NCBI GenBank assembly: GCA_964563495.1
Contig: CAZLYK010000032.1
Location: 1-46,875 of the forward strand
Source: CAZLYK01 sp964563495
GTDB lineage: Bacteria; Acidobacteriota; Blastocatellia; RBC074
Direction of reading: 5' to 3'
DNA: 46,875 nt
Below the pieces are notes generated by a model. That model saw nothing but the letters and a program-made list of their open reading frames with translations, did not search any database and was not told where the DNA came from. A program made the position numbers and the translations under genes. Of the stretch, positions 1 through 9,544 are shown piece after piece. Every line of letters starts with the position of its first letter. Position 1 is the first letter of the stretch.

Positions 1-162
1 TTCGTCGCGCCGCCAGTAACCCAGTGTGACGTTCGGCCCCTTGACTCGCAATTCGTACCTGCCTGCCGCTGATGTGGGAACCAGCTTGAGTTCATTGCCC
101 GGCGTCGGCAGGCCGATCACGCTGGCGCGTACAGGCTCAAAATGCACCAGCGTCACCTGCAG
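1..162 (-). pseudogene. Feruloyl-CoA synthase-like, C-terminal continuation in shifted frame (runs off window)
   Basis: Reading the minus strand in the frame whose last codon is bases 3-1 gives a clear continuation of the adenylate-forming enzyme encoded next door. It includes VTLVHFEPVRASVIGLPTPG and then RYELRVKGPNVTLGYWR, the conserved hinge and A8-type region of acyl/feruloyl-CoA synthases. This frame is offset from the upstream gene, whose own frame stops at 137. The two join around 155-162, where the usual TETAP motif is reduced to TETA followed by a shifted G, consistent with loss of two bases. Either the gene is broken or the assembly has an indel. The C-terminal domain lies beyond base 1. 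Confidence 0.75.
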
Positions 163-1300
163 TCTCCGTTGCGCCCCAACCCGAAGTCAGCCTCACACGC
201 CTGCCCGTCGCGAGAACGGACACACGTTCGAGCCGTTCCCACAAATGCGCTGGCAATGCCGCCCCCGCATATTGCATGACTTTCAGGCGCGAGAAGAAGT
301 TCGCGCGCAACTGTTCATCGCTTTCGAGAAAGGGCAGCAGGGCTTCATAGCCGCGCGGCACGTTGTAATAAAGCGTCGGCGCGACCTCGCGCAGATTGCG
401 CACGGTTTTTTCGATCAGGCCCGGCGCAGGTTTGCCCTCGTCAATGTAAAACGCGCCACCATTGACGAGCGCGACGCCGAAGTTGTTGTTGCCGCCCGCT
501 GTATGATTCCACGGCAACCAGTCCACCAGCACAGGCGGCTCTTCTTGCAAGAAGGGCCACGCCTGCCACAGCGTTTTCTGATTTGAGCAGAGCATCTGTT
601 GTGTATTGATGACCGCCTTCGGCTCGCCGGTCGAACCTGAAGTTAGCAGGAATTTGGCAATCGTGTCAGGCCCGACTGCGGCGAAAGCGCGCTCCACTAC
701 TGTATCATCTTCACGTTCCAAGAGTTCGGCAAACGGCTGCGCTGGTCGTACCAATTCTTCACCGTTGCGCGCGACCACCAGTTCAAAACCGTAATTGCCG
801 AGCGCCGCAATCGCTGGCGCAAACCGCTGCCCGTCATCGGCAAACACCAACCCTGGCGTGAGCAGCGAAAAGACCGCGCGCAGTTTTTTGAAATCACGCG
901 AAACTAGCGAATAGGCCGTTGAAACCGGCGCGATTGGAATCCCCACATGCATCGCCGCCAAAGTCAGCAGCGCGTGCTCGATGGAATTCTCCGACAGTAT
1001 GGCGACCGGGCGCTCAGCAGAAAGATTGCGGCCAAGCAGGCTTGTCGCAATCGCGCGGACAAGAGTCCTCACCTTCGCATAGGTCAGTTTGCGCCAGCCG
1101 GCGCCATCGCGCTGCGCCAGAAAGACTGCGTCTGGTCGCTCTTTCGCCCAGCGTTCCAGATGCTCGCCGATGCGGCGCGGGTAATTACCGAGCGGCTCGG
1201 GCGAACGCAGCACAATCACGCCGTCGGCGCGCCGTTCGCAATCAACCTTCGCCGGAAGGAAGTTGACCGGGACGAATTCAGTTGTTTTCTCTGTTGACAT
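137..1300 (-). CDS. Feruloyl-CoA synthase-like AMP-dependent ligase (5' part, frameshifted)
   Basis: An acyl-adenylate-forming enzyme of the feruloyl-CoA synthase type, which would activate ferulate or related hydroxycinnamates with ATP and CoA. I chose ATG 1300 (MSTEKTTEF) over longer upstream options because it leaves the preceding tannase gene intact. The phosphate-binding A3 motif LLTSGSTGEPK is at about residues 219-228. The typical DWLPWNHTAGGNNN stretch follows, and TSGWGATETA is near 377-384, where the reading frame breaks and stops at 137. The remaining conserved sequence continues in another frame to the window edge. The gene starts 23 bp after the tannase/feruloyl esterase stop on the same strand, so the pair plausibly releases and then activates a phenolic acid. 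The family call is strong; the exact substrate is inferred from the neighbour. Confidence 0.8.
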   Translation of the reverse strand: MSTEKTTEFVPVNFLPAKVDCERRADGVIVLRSPEPLGNYPRRIGEHLERWAKERPDAVFLAQRDGAGWRKLTYAKVRTLVRAIATSLLGRNLSAERPVAILSENSIEHALLTLAAMHVGIPIAPVSTAYSLVSRDFKKLRAVFSLLTPGLVFADDGQRFAPAIAALGNYGFELVVARNGEELVRPAQPFAELLEREDDTVVERAFAAVGPDTIAKFLLTSGSTGEPKAVINTQQMLCSNQKTLWQAWPFLQEEPPVLVDWLPWNHTAGGNNNFGVALVNGGAFYIDEGKPAPGLIEKTVRNLREVAPTLYYNVPRGYEALLPFLESDEQLRANFFSRLKVMQYAGAALPAHLWERLERVSVLATGRRVRLTSGWGATETAGDAGAF

Positions 1301-1323
1301 CTGGCGCATGGCGCCGCACGCGT

Positions 1324-2865
1324 CTACCTGCTCACACAGGTGAAATTCCCTGCCTTGTTGATGTCGCCCTGACTGTTGTAACGGGCGACTTCGGGATAAA
1401 CGCACTGCGGGCGCGTGCGGACAGTCTCGCCTTTTTCCACACGCGAACTATTGATCGCGGCGGGCGCAACGCCTTTCTCCACCCACTCCACAAGCGGCGC
1501 GAACCAGTCGGCACGATCGCAGCCGACGCCGCCCGCGCAATGGAACATGCCGGGAATCATGTAGAGCCGGTAAAACTCTTTGGTCTGCCGCGCGCCCATC
1601 TTTTTCATCACTGCTTCGTAGTAATCCACCGACATCTGCGGATTGACCAGCGCGTCGGCCCAGCCGTGGTAATGAATGATTTTTCCGCCGCGTATTTTAA
1701 GCTTTGTCAGATCAGGGTTGATCGCGTCAATCACTTTCGAGAATGCGGCCATCTGCGGCGGGTCGGTGTCGAAATTGAATTGCTTCCAACTCCACGCCTT
1801 GCCGCGTTGCGGTTCAAAGGCTAGGAAGCGCATGAACGTTTCGCCAAAGATCAGCCCCAATCCACCGTCGCCGCCAATGCTTCCCATCCAACCGCTGCGG
1901 CCACCCGCCGCAATTTCAGCGCCGAGCGGTTGCCCCGGATAAAGCAGCGCGCCTTTTGAATTACGCACGCCACCATACACCTTCCTCAAGCCTTCCAGTT
2001 GCGCAGCAGTGAAGCAGTCCTTGCCTTCAACATCGCCTGCGCATTTCGGCAAATCCTTCAGCGGATCGAACCGGCATTGGCGCGGATCGGTGATCACCCC
2101 ATCCTGCAGGCCGTCTCCACCAGGCTGGGGGCCGTCGCACTTTCTGTAAACAGCCTCGGCCAGAAGCGGCAGCTTGTCATACGCGATTGCGCCAGGCCCA
2201 GTAGAAACGGCCTGCGCATTCCAGATGCCGCGCAGGCCTTCGTGCGATTGCTTTAAGACGGGCGCGCCGATGAGGTAACCATCAAAGTCTTCGGGATAAC
2301 GTTGCGCTTCCATCAATCCCTGCCGCCCTCCAGTCGAACACCCGACCCAATAAGAGTATTTCGCATCGCTGTCGTAATAGCTCTTGATGATTTGCTTGGC
2401 CAGCGCTGCCGTGTTGTGAACGGCGAGGTAGGCGTAATCGAGTTTCTTTCGATCTGCATTGGGATTGTCCGCGCGACGTTCAGCAAAGGCGCCGAGCGGT
2501 TCTTTCGCCGCGTCGTGACCCGTATCGGTCGTTGCTGTGGCGTAGCCTTTCTGCAACCCCGTATTCATCGGGCCGAGACTGAGCTGACCGGCATAACCAC
2601 CGCCGCCGACCATATAGAATCGGTTGTTCCAGTTGGTCGGGAGCTTGACGGCGAACTTTGCTTCCGGCCAGATCGCGCCCCGCACGTCGCAGTGCTCAGG
2701 AACTTGCGCAGTTGCCGGAACCAGCGTCGCCGATTCGATTTTGACTTCCGAACCAAAGGAAGCAGAAGCCAACGCCGCGCATTTCGCGCCGTCGGCAAAG
2801 GCTGATTGCGCGCTCAGAGTCGCCATCCCCAAAGCCAGGAGGGCTAATGTCGTTCGAGTTTTCAT
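1324..2865 (-). CDS. Secreted tannase/feruloyl esterase family protein
   Basis: A tannase/feruloyl esterase family serine hydrolase, expected to cleave galloyl or feruloyl esters of plant polymers outside the cytoplasm. ATG 2865 was preferred over the in-frame TTG two codons upstream because GGAG sits 8 bases before it. Residues 1-26 form a signal peptide ending in SAFADG. The family CS-D-HC arrangement is complete: nucleophile Ser177 in GCSTGG beside Cys176, Asp404 in HGWADALV, and His442 next to Cys443 in FHCAGG. Cys176 and Cys443 would form the disulfide that links the catalytic triad. The Asp-rich loop DGLQDGVITDP near residue 251 fits the usual calcium site. Length (513 aa) is normal. 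It lies just upstream of the feruloyl-CoA synthase-like gene in a probable operon. Confidence 0.93.
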   Translation of the reverse strand: MKTRTTLALLALGMATLSAQSAFADGAKCAALASASFGSEVKIESATLVPATAQVPEHCDVRGAIWPEAKFAVKLPTNWNNRFYMVGGGGYAGQLSLGPMNTGLQKGYATATTDTGHDAAKEPLGAFAERRADNPNADRKKLDYAYLAVHNTAALAKQIIKSYYDSDAKYSYWVGCSTGGRQGLMEAQRYPEDFDGYLIGAPVLKQSHEGLRGIWNAQAVSTGPGAIAYDKLPLLAEAVYRKCDGPQPGGDGLQDGVITDPRQCRFDPLKDLPKCAGDVEGKDCFTAAQLEGLRKVYGGVRNSKGALLYPGQPLGAEIAAGGRSGWMGSIGGDGGLGLIFGETFMRFLAFEPQRGKAWSWKQFNFDTDPPQMAAFSKVIDAINPDLTKLKIRGGKIIHYHGWADALVNPQMSVDYYEAVMKKMGARQTKEFYRLYMIPGMFHCAGGVGCDRADWFAPLVEWVEKGVAPAAINSSRVEKGETVRTRPQCVYPEVARYNSQGDINKAGNFTCVSR

Positions 2866-2883
2866 GCTCAATGCTCCATATGT

Positions 2884-3045
2884 TTACTTGGGTGGCGCGG
2901 GCGCCGGAGTTGGGGCCGGCGGCGCGGTCTCCAGTTTCACGGCGCCGCGATGACAGGTGTAGCAACTGATCGAGGGTTTTTCGCTTTTCAGGTTCTTGAT
3001 CTCCTTGAGCGATTCATTGTTGATCTTGGAAGTGAGCGCCATCAT
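2884..3045 (-). pseudogene. Remnant of a c-type cytochrome (single CxxCH, C-terminal piece)
   Basis: A 53-aa frame on the minus strand starts MMALTSKINNESLKEIK, contains the haem-binding motif CYTCHRG at about residues 33-39, and ends in a Pro/Ala-rich tail (PAPTPAPAPPK). It resembles the C-terminal end of the small cytochromes of the photosynthetic-reaction-centre cytochrome c subunit family that are common in Acidobacteriota; those are usually near 150 aa with a signal peptide and a further CxxCH. There is no signal peptide here, so the product could not be matured in the periplasm. It is probably a truncated remnant. It sits just upstream of the tannase gene. Confidence 0.6.
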
Positions 3046-3089
3046 ATTTCAATTGTACGCGCTCTGCTGGACCGGGAGTCTTCTGCGTC

Positions 3090-4754
3090 CTAGCCAAGTT
3101 GCTGCCATAGCAGCCGTTCTTCCCGATAGGGATCGTTCACCACCTTGCACTCCGCGTCCAGAAACATGGTCGCGCGCGTCTCCAGTGTGTAGGCGGGCCA
3201 GTTCGGGATTTCGTCGTGGGTGGGGTTGCTGGAGCGCGCAAAAGCGGCCCAAGCACGGCTCATATTTCGCGCCGCCTTGAACCGCTCCTGGCGCTGGCTG
3301 CGGACGCTCTCCGGGTGGTTGAACTTGAAAGCAATCTCCAGCGCGTGCGCCGCCTTAGTGGGATAAGTGACTCCTTGCGCTGCGGGCGTCTCCGATTCGA
3401 AGGTGAACATGTACATAAACACCGGAGCGCCCTTCTGGGTCACCTTGCGCTTGGCCAACGTGATGGCGTTGTTCCACATCCAGCGGGCGGTCGTAATCGC
3501 CACGTAAAGATCCGTGGGCGAAGCGCCGGGACGGCTCTTGCGGTACACGTCGAGTACGTGGGCGGTTTTGTCGCCGAGACTCGGCTCAAGCGCTTTTTGC
3601 AAACCCGCATCGTCCAACGAGAAAAGATTGGGCGTTCCACGCATGAAGAAAATCGTCTCGTCTTTGTTTGTCCCGACCAAGATGGGAATGTTCACGGCGG
3701 AGGACGGCGCCGCAGGGTCGAACGGATGAGCGGGGATGTAATGACCGTCCACCACCGGGCCGAAATTGAAACTCGCGCCGGAGATAGGTTGCAGCGCCCC
3801 GCCGCGCGGACGTGGATTCGCGCTCGGAGCAGGCAATTGCACCGCCAGCAGTTGTTCGGCGGGCACTTTGAGCAGTTCGCGGGCGCGGCTCTTGTCCAGT
3901 CCCAATCGGCTGAGAGTGGCAAGCGTGGCCTCCGTCGCAGCCTCCTTCGTCCGCAGCCGCAGTGTAGCGCCGCTCTCAATGCTGGCCTTGTGGAAATTGC
4001 CTTTGGCTGCGGGCAGGGCAACCAACGTGCTGGTTTTTGCGCCGCCCCCTGATTCGCCCCAAATCATAATGTTGTTTGGATCGCCGCCGAACGCTTCCGC
4101 ATTTTCGCGTACCCACGCCAGCGCCGCCGCGATGTCTAACATCCCAGCTCCGCCCGAAGCCGCGTACTCTTCACCTAACAAGTCGCCGAGATAAATATAA
4201 CCAAACAGATTCAGCCGGTGATTATGCGTGACCACGACAACGTCGTAGTTTTTTGCCAGAGACGCGCCATCGTGCGAGGTGTTTTGCGGGAAGGGATCAG
4301 CCCCGCCGTTGCCGCTGGCGAACCCACCCCCGTGCGAATAGAACATAATCGGGCGTCGTTTGCCGTCCCGCAGGCCCGGCGTCCATACGTTGAGGAACAG
4401 GCAATCTTCGCTGGCTGCCGCAGGCTTCCATTCCTTGGGCCACGCGGGATCGGGATTTTGCATTGCTTGCGGCCCGTAACTCAGCGCATCGCGCACGCCG
4501 CCCCAGGCTTTCAATTTGGGTGGAGCCTTGAAGCGATTCTCGCCCGCCAGCGAGCCGGCATAGGGCACACCTTTGAAAATGTTGAGTCCATCCTGGAACG
4601 CGCCCCGCAACTGACCGTGTGTGGTTTTAGTGATGACGGTCTTTTCCGGTTTGGACTGAGCCTGAAACAGCATTGCGCCGCCGAAGGCCGACATCCCGTA
4701 CAAAAATTCCCGCCGGTCGAGTGCGCCGGTCAGCGTTGAAATGGTGTGATGCAT
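3090..4754 (-). CDS. Secreted type-B carboxylesterase
   Basis: An alpha/beta-hydrolase of the carboxylesterase type B family, 554 aa from ATG 4754. This start has AAGGA about 8 bases upstream and begins a Tat-like leader with DRREFLYGMS at residues 13-22 and a hydrophobic stretch. The oxyanion-hole segment YSHGGGF is at about 139-145. The nucleophile elbow GESGGG has Ser235. An acidic residue in TNKDETIFF and a His in KAAHALEIAFKFNHP complete the usual triad. It should hydrolyse small carboxylic esters in the periplasm or outside the cell, fitting the esterase-rich surroundings. The open frame continues upstream to 5039, but that extension encodes part of an unrelated glycosidase and is treated separately. 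Substrate is unknown. Confidence 0.88.
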   Translation of the reverse strand: MHHTISTLTGALDRREFLYGMSAFGGAMLFQAQSKPEKTVITKTTHGQLRGAFQDGLNIFKGVPYAGSLAGENRFKAPPKLKAWGGVRDALSYGPQAMQNPDPAWPKEWKPAAASEDCLFLNVWTPGLRDGKRRPIMFYSHGGGFASGNGGADPFPQNTSHDGASLAKNYDVVVVTHNHRLNLFGYIYLGDLLGEEYAASGGAGMLDIAAALAWVRENAEAFGGDPNNIMIWGESGGGAKTSTLVALPAAKGNFHKASIESGATLRLRTKEAATEATLATLSRLGLDKSRARELLKVPAEQLLAVQLPAPSANPRPRGGALQPISGASFNFGPVVDGHYIPAHPFDPAAPSSAVNIPILVGTNKDETIFFMRGTPNLFSLDDAGLQKALEPSLGDKTAHVLDVYRKSRPGASPTDLYVAITTARWMWNNAITLAKRKVTQKGAPVFMYMFTFESETPAAQGVTYPTKAAHALEIAFKFNHPESVRSQRQERFKAARNMSRAWAAFARSSNPTHDEIPNWPAYTLETRATMFLDAECKVVNDPYREERLLWQQLG

Positions 4755-4850
4755 ATCCGTATTCCTTTTGTGTTGGATTGTTTTGTTGGGTGAACCGCTT
4801 TTCATCGTGTCTTGCGAGACCGAATCGGATTGTAAGCGGGGTCGCCTTCC

Positions 4851-5039
4851 CTCCTCACAATTCAGCCGATGAAATAACTCCCAAGCCGTGTCGCCGAGAT
4901 AAAAAAATGGCCTGCCATCTCCATCCTGAAGGTAGCGACGATTTTCAGAAACTTTCAGGCGCTGGGCGGCGGCCAGCGGCGCCATTCCTGAGGCTATGAA
5001 AATAACTACTGCGGCAAACGAAGCTATGCGTCTTTGCAT
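4851..5039 (-). pseudogene. N-terminal stump of a GH140 (DUF4038) apiosidase-like glycosidase
   Basis: The first 63 codons of the frame starting at ATG 5039 encode a signal peptide ending PLAAAQ and then LKVSENRRYLQDGDG followed by FFYLGDTAWELFHRLN. The latter is the characteristic opening of DUF4038/GH140 enzymes, whose studied members remove D-apiose from pectic rhamnogalacturonan II. Similarity ends after about residue 63 and the frame continues, apparently by chance, into the carboxylesterase leader. AGGAAGAG upstream of the start still looks like a ribosome-binding site, so the original start region is intact and the body of the enzyme was lost by deletion. It diverges from the proposed apiose-use operon, the expected place for such a gene. 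The family call rests on motif recall, not a search. Confidence 0.68.
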
Positions 5040-5082
5040 TATCGAATTCTCTTCCTATTCTATGAACAGATGAATGGATCAC

Positions 5083-5111
5083 TTGACAACAAAAACCAAC
5101 CCAATTATAAA
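5083..5111 (+). promoter_or_regulatory. Sigma70-type promoter of the proposed apiose operon
   Basis: TTGACA at 5083-5088 is followed after 17 bases by TATAAA at 5106-5111, a near-consensus housekeeping promoter. Transcription would start near 5118, about 43 bases before the isomerase ATG. It lies in the divergent intergenic region and points toward the long plus-strand operon. Confidence 0.75.
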
Positions 5112-5113
5112 GC

Positions 5114-5131
5114 TTGAAAATAGTTTTTCAA
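5114..5131. promoter_or_regulatory. Candidate operator palindrome at the operon start
   Basis: TTGAAAATAGTTTTTCAA is a perfect 7-bp inverted repeat with a 4-base centre. It begins 2 bases after the -10 box and covers the expected transcription start. A repressor bound here would block initiation. The SorC-type regulator encoded in the same operon is the obvious candidate, but that link is inferred only from position. Confidence 0.5.
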
Positions 5132-5160
5132 CAGTGGATATTTATTCAAAGGAGAGCAAA

Positions 5161-6141
5161 ATGGCAACAAATCGAACATTTGGCGCTGGCATCTGGCTGT
5201 TCGGTCAGTTCGTTGACCGGTATGCGACGGACGCTTATGGCCCGCCCGTTGATACCCTGACAGCCATTGATCGTGCCGGAGAAGTCGGCGATCTGGTGGC
5301 GCTGGATGTCAACTACCCCTTCTCCGATCCGGGCATTACTACTGCGCAAGTTAAAGCGGCTTTAGAGCGGAATCAGCTTGAGGCAATAGCCATCACGCCA
5401 GCGATTTATACGCGGGAGTTCCAGCGCGGGAGCTTCACGAACCCGGATGCAGCCGTCAGGCGAAAAACGATTGAGCTGGCGAAGCGCGCGATTGAGGTCG
5501 CGGGCGAACTGGGCGCAAAGTACGTCAAGTTCTGGCCGGGGCAGGATGGGCACGATTATCCCTTTCAGGCAGACCACGCCCAAATCTGGGATTACGCGGT
5601 GAGCGGCGTCCGTGAAATCGCCGAGTTCTCGCCGCAAACGCAATTCGCCATCGAATACAAAATGAAAGAGCCACGCGTGCATATCACCTTCAGCACGGCT
5701 TCGCGCACACTGCTCGCCATTCAGGAGATGGGCGTGGGCAATGTCGGCATCGTCCTCGACTTCGGGCATTCGCTATTTGCGAAAGAGACCCCGGCGGACG
5801 TGCTGCAACTCGTTCATAAGCACGGCAAGCTGACCAGCGTTGAAATCAATGACAACTGGCGCGAATGGGACGACGACTTGACGGTCGGTTCGGTTCACAT
5901 CATCGAATCGCTGGAGTTCCTGCACGCGCTGCGGCGCATCAATTGGCAAGGGCCGATTCTGCTGGATCAATTTCCCTTCCGTGAAGACCCAGTGGCGGCG
6001 GCGCGCGCCAGCATTCACACGCTGAAAGCGTTGGATCGCCTGCTGGATCGCCTTGACCTGAACCAACTCAAGGCCGCGCAAGACGCGCAGGACGCGCTGG
6101 CGGCGCAACGACTCATACAGGACTTACTGATTCACGAGTAA
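5161..6141 (+). CDS. apsI: TIM-barrel sugar isomerase, probable D-apiose isomerase
   Basis: A xylose-isomerase-like TIM-barrel protein (AP-endonuclease-2 fold), 326 aa, cytoplasmic. ATG 5161 was chosen because AAAGGAGAG lies 5-13 bases upstream; an earlier in-frame ATG lacks such a site. Likely metal ligands are Glu165 in FAIEYKMKEP, Asp200 and His203 in VLDFGHS, the acidic VEINDNW near 227-233, and Asp269 in LLDQFPF. In the D-apiose route such an enzyme converts D-apiose to D-apulose. The assignment rests on its position first in an operon with split transketolase, FGGY kinase, DUF2291 lipoprotein and ribose-type importer, and opposite a GH140 remnant. The family is certain. An epimerase or isomerase for another branched or short sugar remains possible. 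Confidence 0.7.
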   Translation: MATNRTFGAGIWLFGQFVDRYATDAYGPPVDTLTAIDRAGEVGDLVALDVNYPFSDPGITTAQVKAALERNQLEAIAITPAIYTREFQRGSFTNPDAAVRRKTIELAKRAIEVAGELGAKYVKFWPGQDGHDYPFQADHAQIWDYAVSGVREIAEFSPQTQFAIEYKMKEPRVHITFSTASRTLLAIQEMGVGNVGIVLDFGHSLFAKETPADVLQLVHKHGKLTSVEINDNWREWDDDLTVGSVHIIESLEFLHALRRINWQGPILLDQFPFREDPVAAARASIHTLKALDRLLDRLDLNQLKAAQDAQDALAAQRLIQDLLIHE

Positions 6142-6971
6142 TGCGAGAACAAACAACAAAAACACTCAGTGAGCGCGCCAACCGGATTCGCCGGGCCAGC
6201 CTGACGATGGTCCATCGCGCAGGCACAGGCCATACGGGCGGCGACCTTTCAGCCGCGGACATTCTGGCGACGCTCTACTTCGCCGTACTGAAGCTTGATC
6301 CGCGCGAGCCAAAGTCTCCTCAACGCGACCGCTTCATTATGAGCAAGGGGCATTGTTCAGGGGCGCTTTACGCAACGCTGGCTGAAACCGGTTTCTTTCC
6401 GCATGAAGAACTGGATACCTATATGCAGCCGTTATCGCGGCTGAACGGTCATCCGAATTGCGTGAAGATACCAGGCGTCGAAACGAACACCGGTCCGCTG
6501 GGGCACGGTTTGCCAGTGGCGGTTGGAACCGCCATCGCCTCAAAACTCGATGGCGCGGCGTGGCGCACGTTTGTGCTGACCGGAGACGGGGAACTTCAAG
6601 AGGGCAGCAACTGGGAAGCTGCAATGACGGCGGCGCATTATGAACTCGATAACCTGACGGTGATTATTGATCGCAACCGGCTTCAGCAAGGAGAGACAAC
6701 GGAACGCACGGTGAGGCTTGAGCCATTGGCGGATAAGTGGCGCGCTTTCGGGTGGGCGGTCGCTGAAGTTGACGGGCACGATTACGACGCGCTGCTGGAT
6801 ACATTCGAAAGTTTGCCGCTATCGCCGGGCAAACCAAACTGCATCATTGCGCATACTCACAAAGGAAAAGGCGTCTCTTTCATGGAGGACCAGGTAGGAT
6901 GGCATCACCGAGTTCCAACTTCGGAAGAATTGGCATTAGCCCTGCAAGAACTGAGCGAGGTGACGCAGTGA
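6141..6971 (+). CDS. aptA: Transketolase N-terminal subunit, probable apulose-4-phosphate transketolase subunit A
   Basis: A 276-aa protein covering the thiamin-diphosphate-binding half of a transketolase. Active-site segments include GTGHTGGDLS (28-37), SKGHCSGALYA (68-78) and GPLGHGLPVAVG (118-129). The metal/ThDP motif GDG at 148-150 ends with Asn179 in IIDRNR. It starts at 6141 in a TAATG overlap with the upstream stop, so translation is coupled. The pyrimidine-binding half is a separate gene just downstream; split transketolases of this kind serve dedicated pathways. In the apiose route AptAB transfers a ketol unit from apulose 4-phosphate to glyceraldehyde 3-phosphate, giving dihydroxyacetone phosphate and xylulose 5-phosphate. 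The transketolase call is strong; the substrate is inferred from context. Confidence 0.78.
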   Translation: MREQTTKTLSERANRIRRASLTMVHRAGTGHTGGDLSAADILATLYFAVLKLDPREPKSPQRDRFIMSKGHCSGALYATLAETGFFPHEELDTYMQPLSRLNGHPNCVKIPGVETNTGPLGHGLPVAVGTAIASKLDGAAWRTFVLTGDGELQEGSNWEAAMTAAHYELDNLTVIIDRNRLQQGETTERTVRLEPLADKWRAFGWAVAEVDGHDYDALLDTFESLPLSPGKPNCIIAHTHKGKGVSFMEDQVGWHHRVPTSEELALALQELSEVTQ

Positions 6972-7918
6972 GCGGACATATTGCTAAACTTTTTGATTGC
7001 CGCGATGCTTTTGCCAGCACCTTGTTGGAATTGGCGGCGACTGATCCCCGCATTGTCGTGGTTGTCAATGATTCGGTCGGCTCCAGCAAAGTCGGCGGGT
7101 TTCGCAAGGAGTATCCTCAGCGCACCATAAATGTCGGGATTGCCGAGCAGAACATGATCGGTGTCAGCGCAGGTCTGGCGAATGGAGGCAAAATCCCATT
7201 TGTTTGCGGCGCGTCGTGCTTCCTGACCGCGCGCTCTCTGGAACAGATCAAGGCAGATGTGGCGTATTCGGAAGCCAACGTCAAATTGTGCGGGATGAGC
7301 AGCGGCGTGGCGTATGGCGAGCTTGGGCCGACACATCATTCCATCGAAGACATGGCTTGGTTGCGCGCCATCGCCAACCTGACGGTGATTGTTCCGGCTG
7401 ATCCCGTCGAGACCGAATGGGCGGTGCGCGCGGCGTGGCGTTTTCAGGGGCCTGTATTTCTGCGCATCAGCCGTATGCCGGTTCCGCTTGTGCATACGAA
7501 GGACCATCCGTTTGAAATTGGGCGCGCCGTGCGCTTGCGCGAAGGCAACGACGTGACGCTGATTGCCAATGGAACAATGGTCAGCCGCGCCCTGGACGCC
7601 GCCGTCCTGTTGGCTGACCAAGGAATAAACGCCCGCGTCCTCAACCTGTCCACGGTGCGCCCGCTTGATCGCGCAGCGATCATTGAAGCAGCCAAACAAA
7701 CGGGGCGCATCGTGACGGTAGAGGAACATACCATTTATGGCGGGTTGGGTGGCGCAGTCGCCGAAGTCGTCGCCACGAACAGCCCCGTGCCGATGCGCAT
7801 TCTCGGTATTCCCGGTGTGTTCGCTCCGACAGGATCAGCGAGTTGGTTGCTGGAACATTTCGGTTTGACCGCGGAAGGCATTTGTCAGGCCGCGCTTGAT
7901 CTGGCGAAAAACAGATAA
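6968..7918 (+). CDS. aptB: Transketolase C-terminal subunit, probable apulose-4-phosphate transketolase subunit B
   Basis: A 316-aa protein with the pyrimidine-binding and C-terminal transketolase domains, partner of the subunit just upstream. I placed the start at GTG 6968, which overlaps the aptA stop (GTGA) and has GAGG about 7 bases upstream. The longer open frame beginning at 6899 lies inside aptA. The conserved Glu is in NVGIAEQNMIGVSAGLA, and the later domain shows TVEEHTIYGGLGGAVAEVV. It must pair with AptA to form the active site at the subunit interface. The following 114 bases before the kinase hold a strong inverted repeat rather than another gene. Confidence 0.78.
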   Translation: MSGHIAKLFDCRDAFASTLLELAATDPRIVVVVNDSVGSSKVGGFRKEYPQRTINVGIAEQNMIGVSAGLANGGKIPFVCGASCFLTARSLEQIKADVAYSEANVKLCGMSSGVAYGELGPTHHSIEDMAWLRAIANLTVIVPADPVETEWAVRAAWRFQGPVFLRISRMPVPLVHTKDHPFEIGRAVRLREGNDVTLIANGTMVSRALDAAVLLADQGINARVLNLSTVRPLDRAAIIEAAKQTGRIVTVEEHTIYGGLGGAVAEVVATNSPVPMRILGIPGVFAPTGSASWLLEHFGLTAEGICQAALDLAKNR

Positions 7919-7927
7919 CAGTTCCAA

Positions 7928-8001
7928 CACAAAGGGTCAAAGGAACAAAGGCTTGGCCAAGTTGATCTTCTTTGACCCTTTGACCCTGTTGATCCTTTGT
8001 G
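7928..8001. repeat. Intercistronic inverted repeat between aptB and the kinase
   Basis: An 11-base arm AGGGTCAAAGG (7933-7943) has a perfect complement CCTTTGACCCT at 7977-7987. Outer CACAAAGG (7928) and CCTTTGTG (ending 8001) extend the symmetry imperfectly. The loop contains its own palindrome CTTGGCCAAG (7952-7961), and the right arm repeats CTTTGACC twice. It could fold in the mRNA and set the ratio of transketolase to kinase, or mark a 3' processing or partial termination point. No T-run follows, so a simple intrinsic terminator is unlikely. Confidence 0.6.
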
Positions 8002-8032
8002 ATGGAAAAGGCTTGATGGGGATTACTGCTCA

Positions 8033-9526
<1,494 letters not shown>

Positions 9527-9544
9527 GACAACAACGAATAAATT

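Noticed and set aside
6905..7729. 274-codon minus-strand frame opposite aptB
   Set aside because: Overlaps an intact transketolase subunit and shows no protein-like features.
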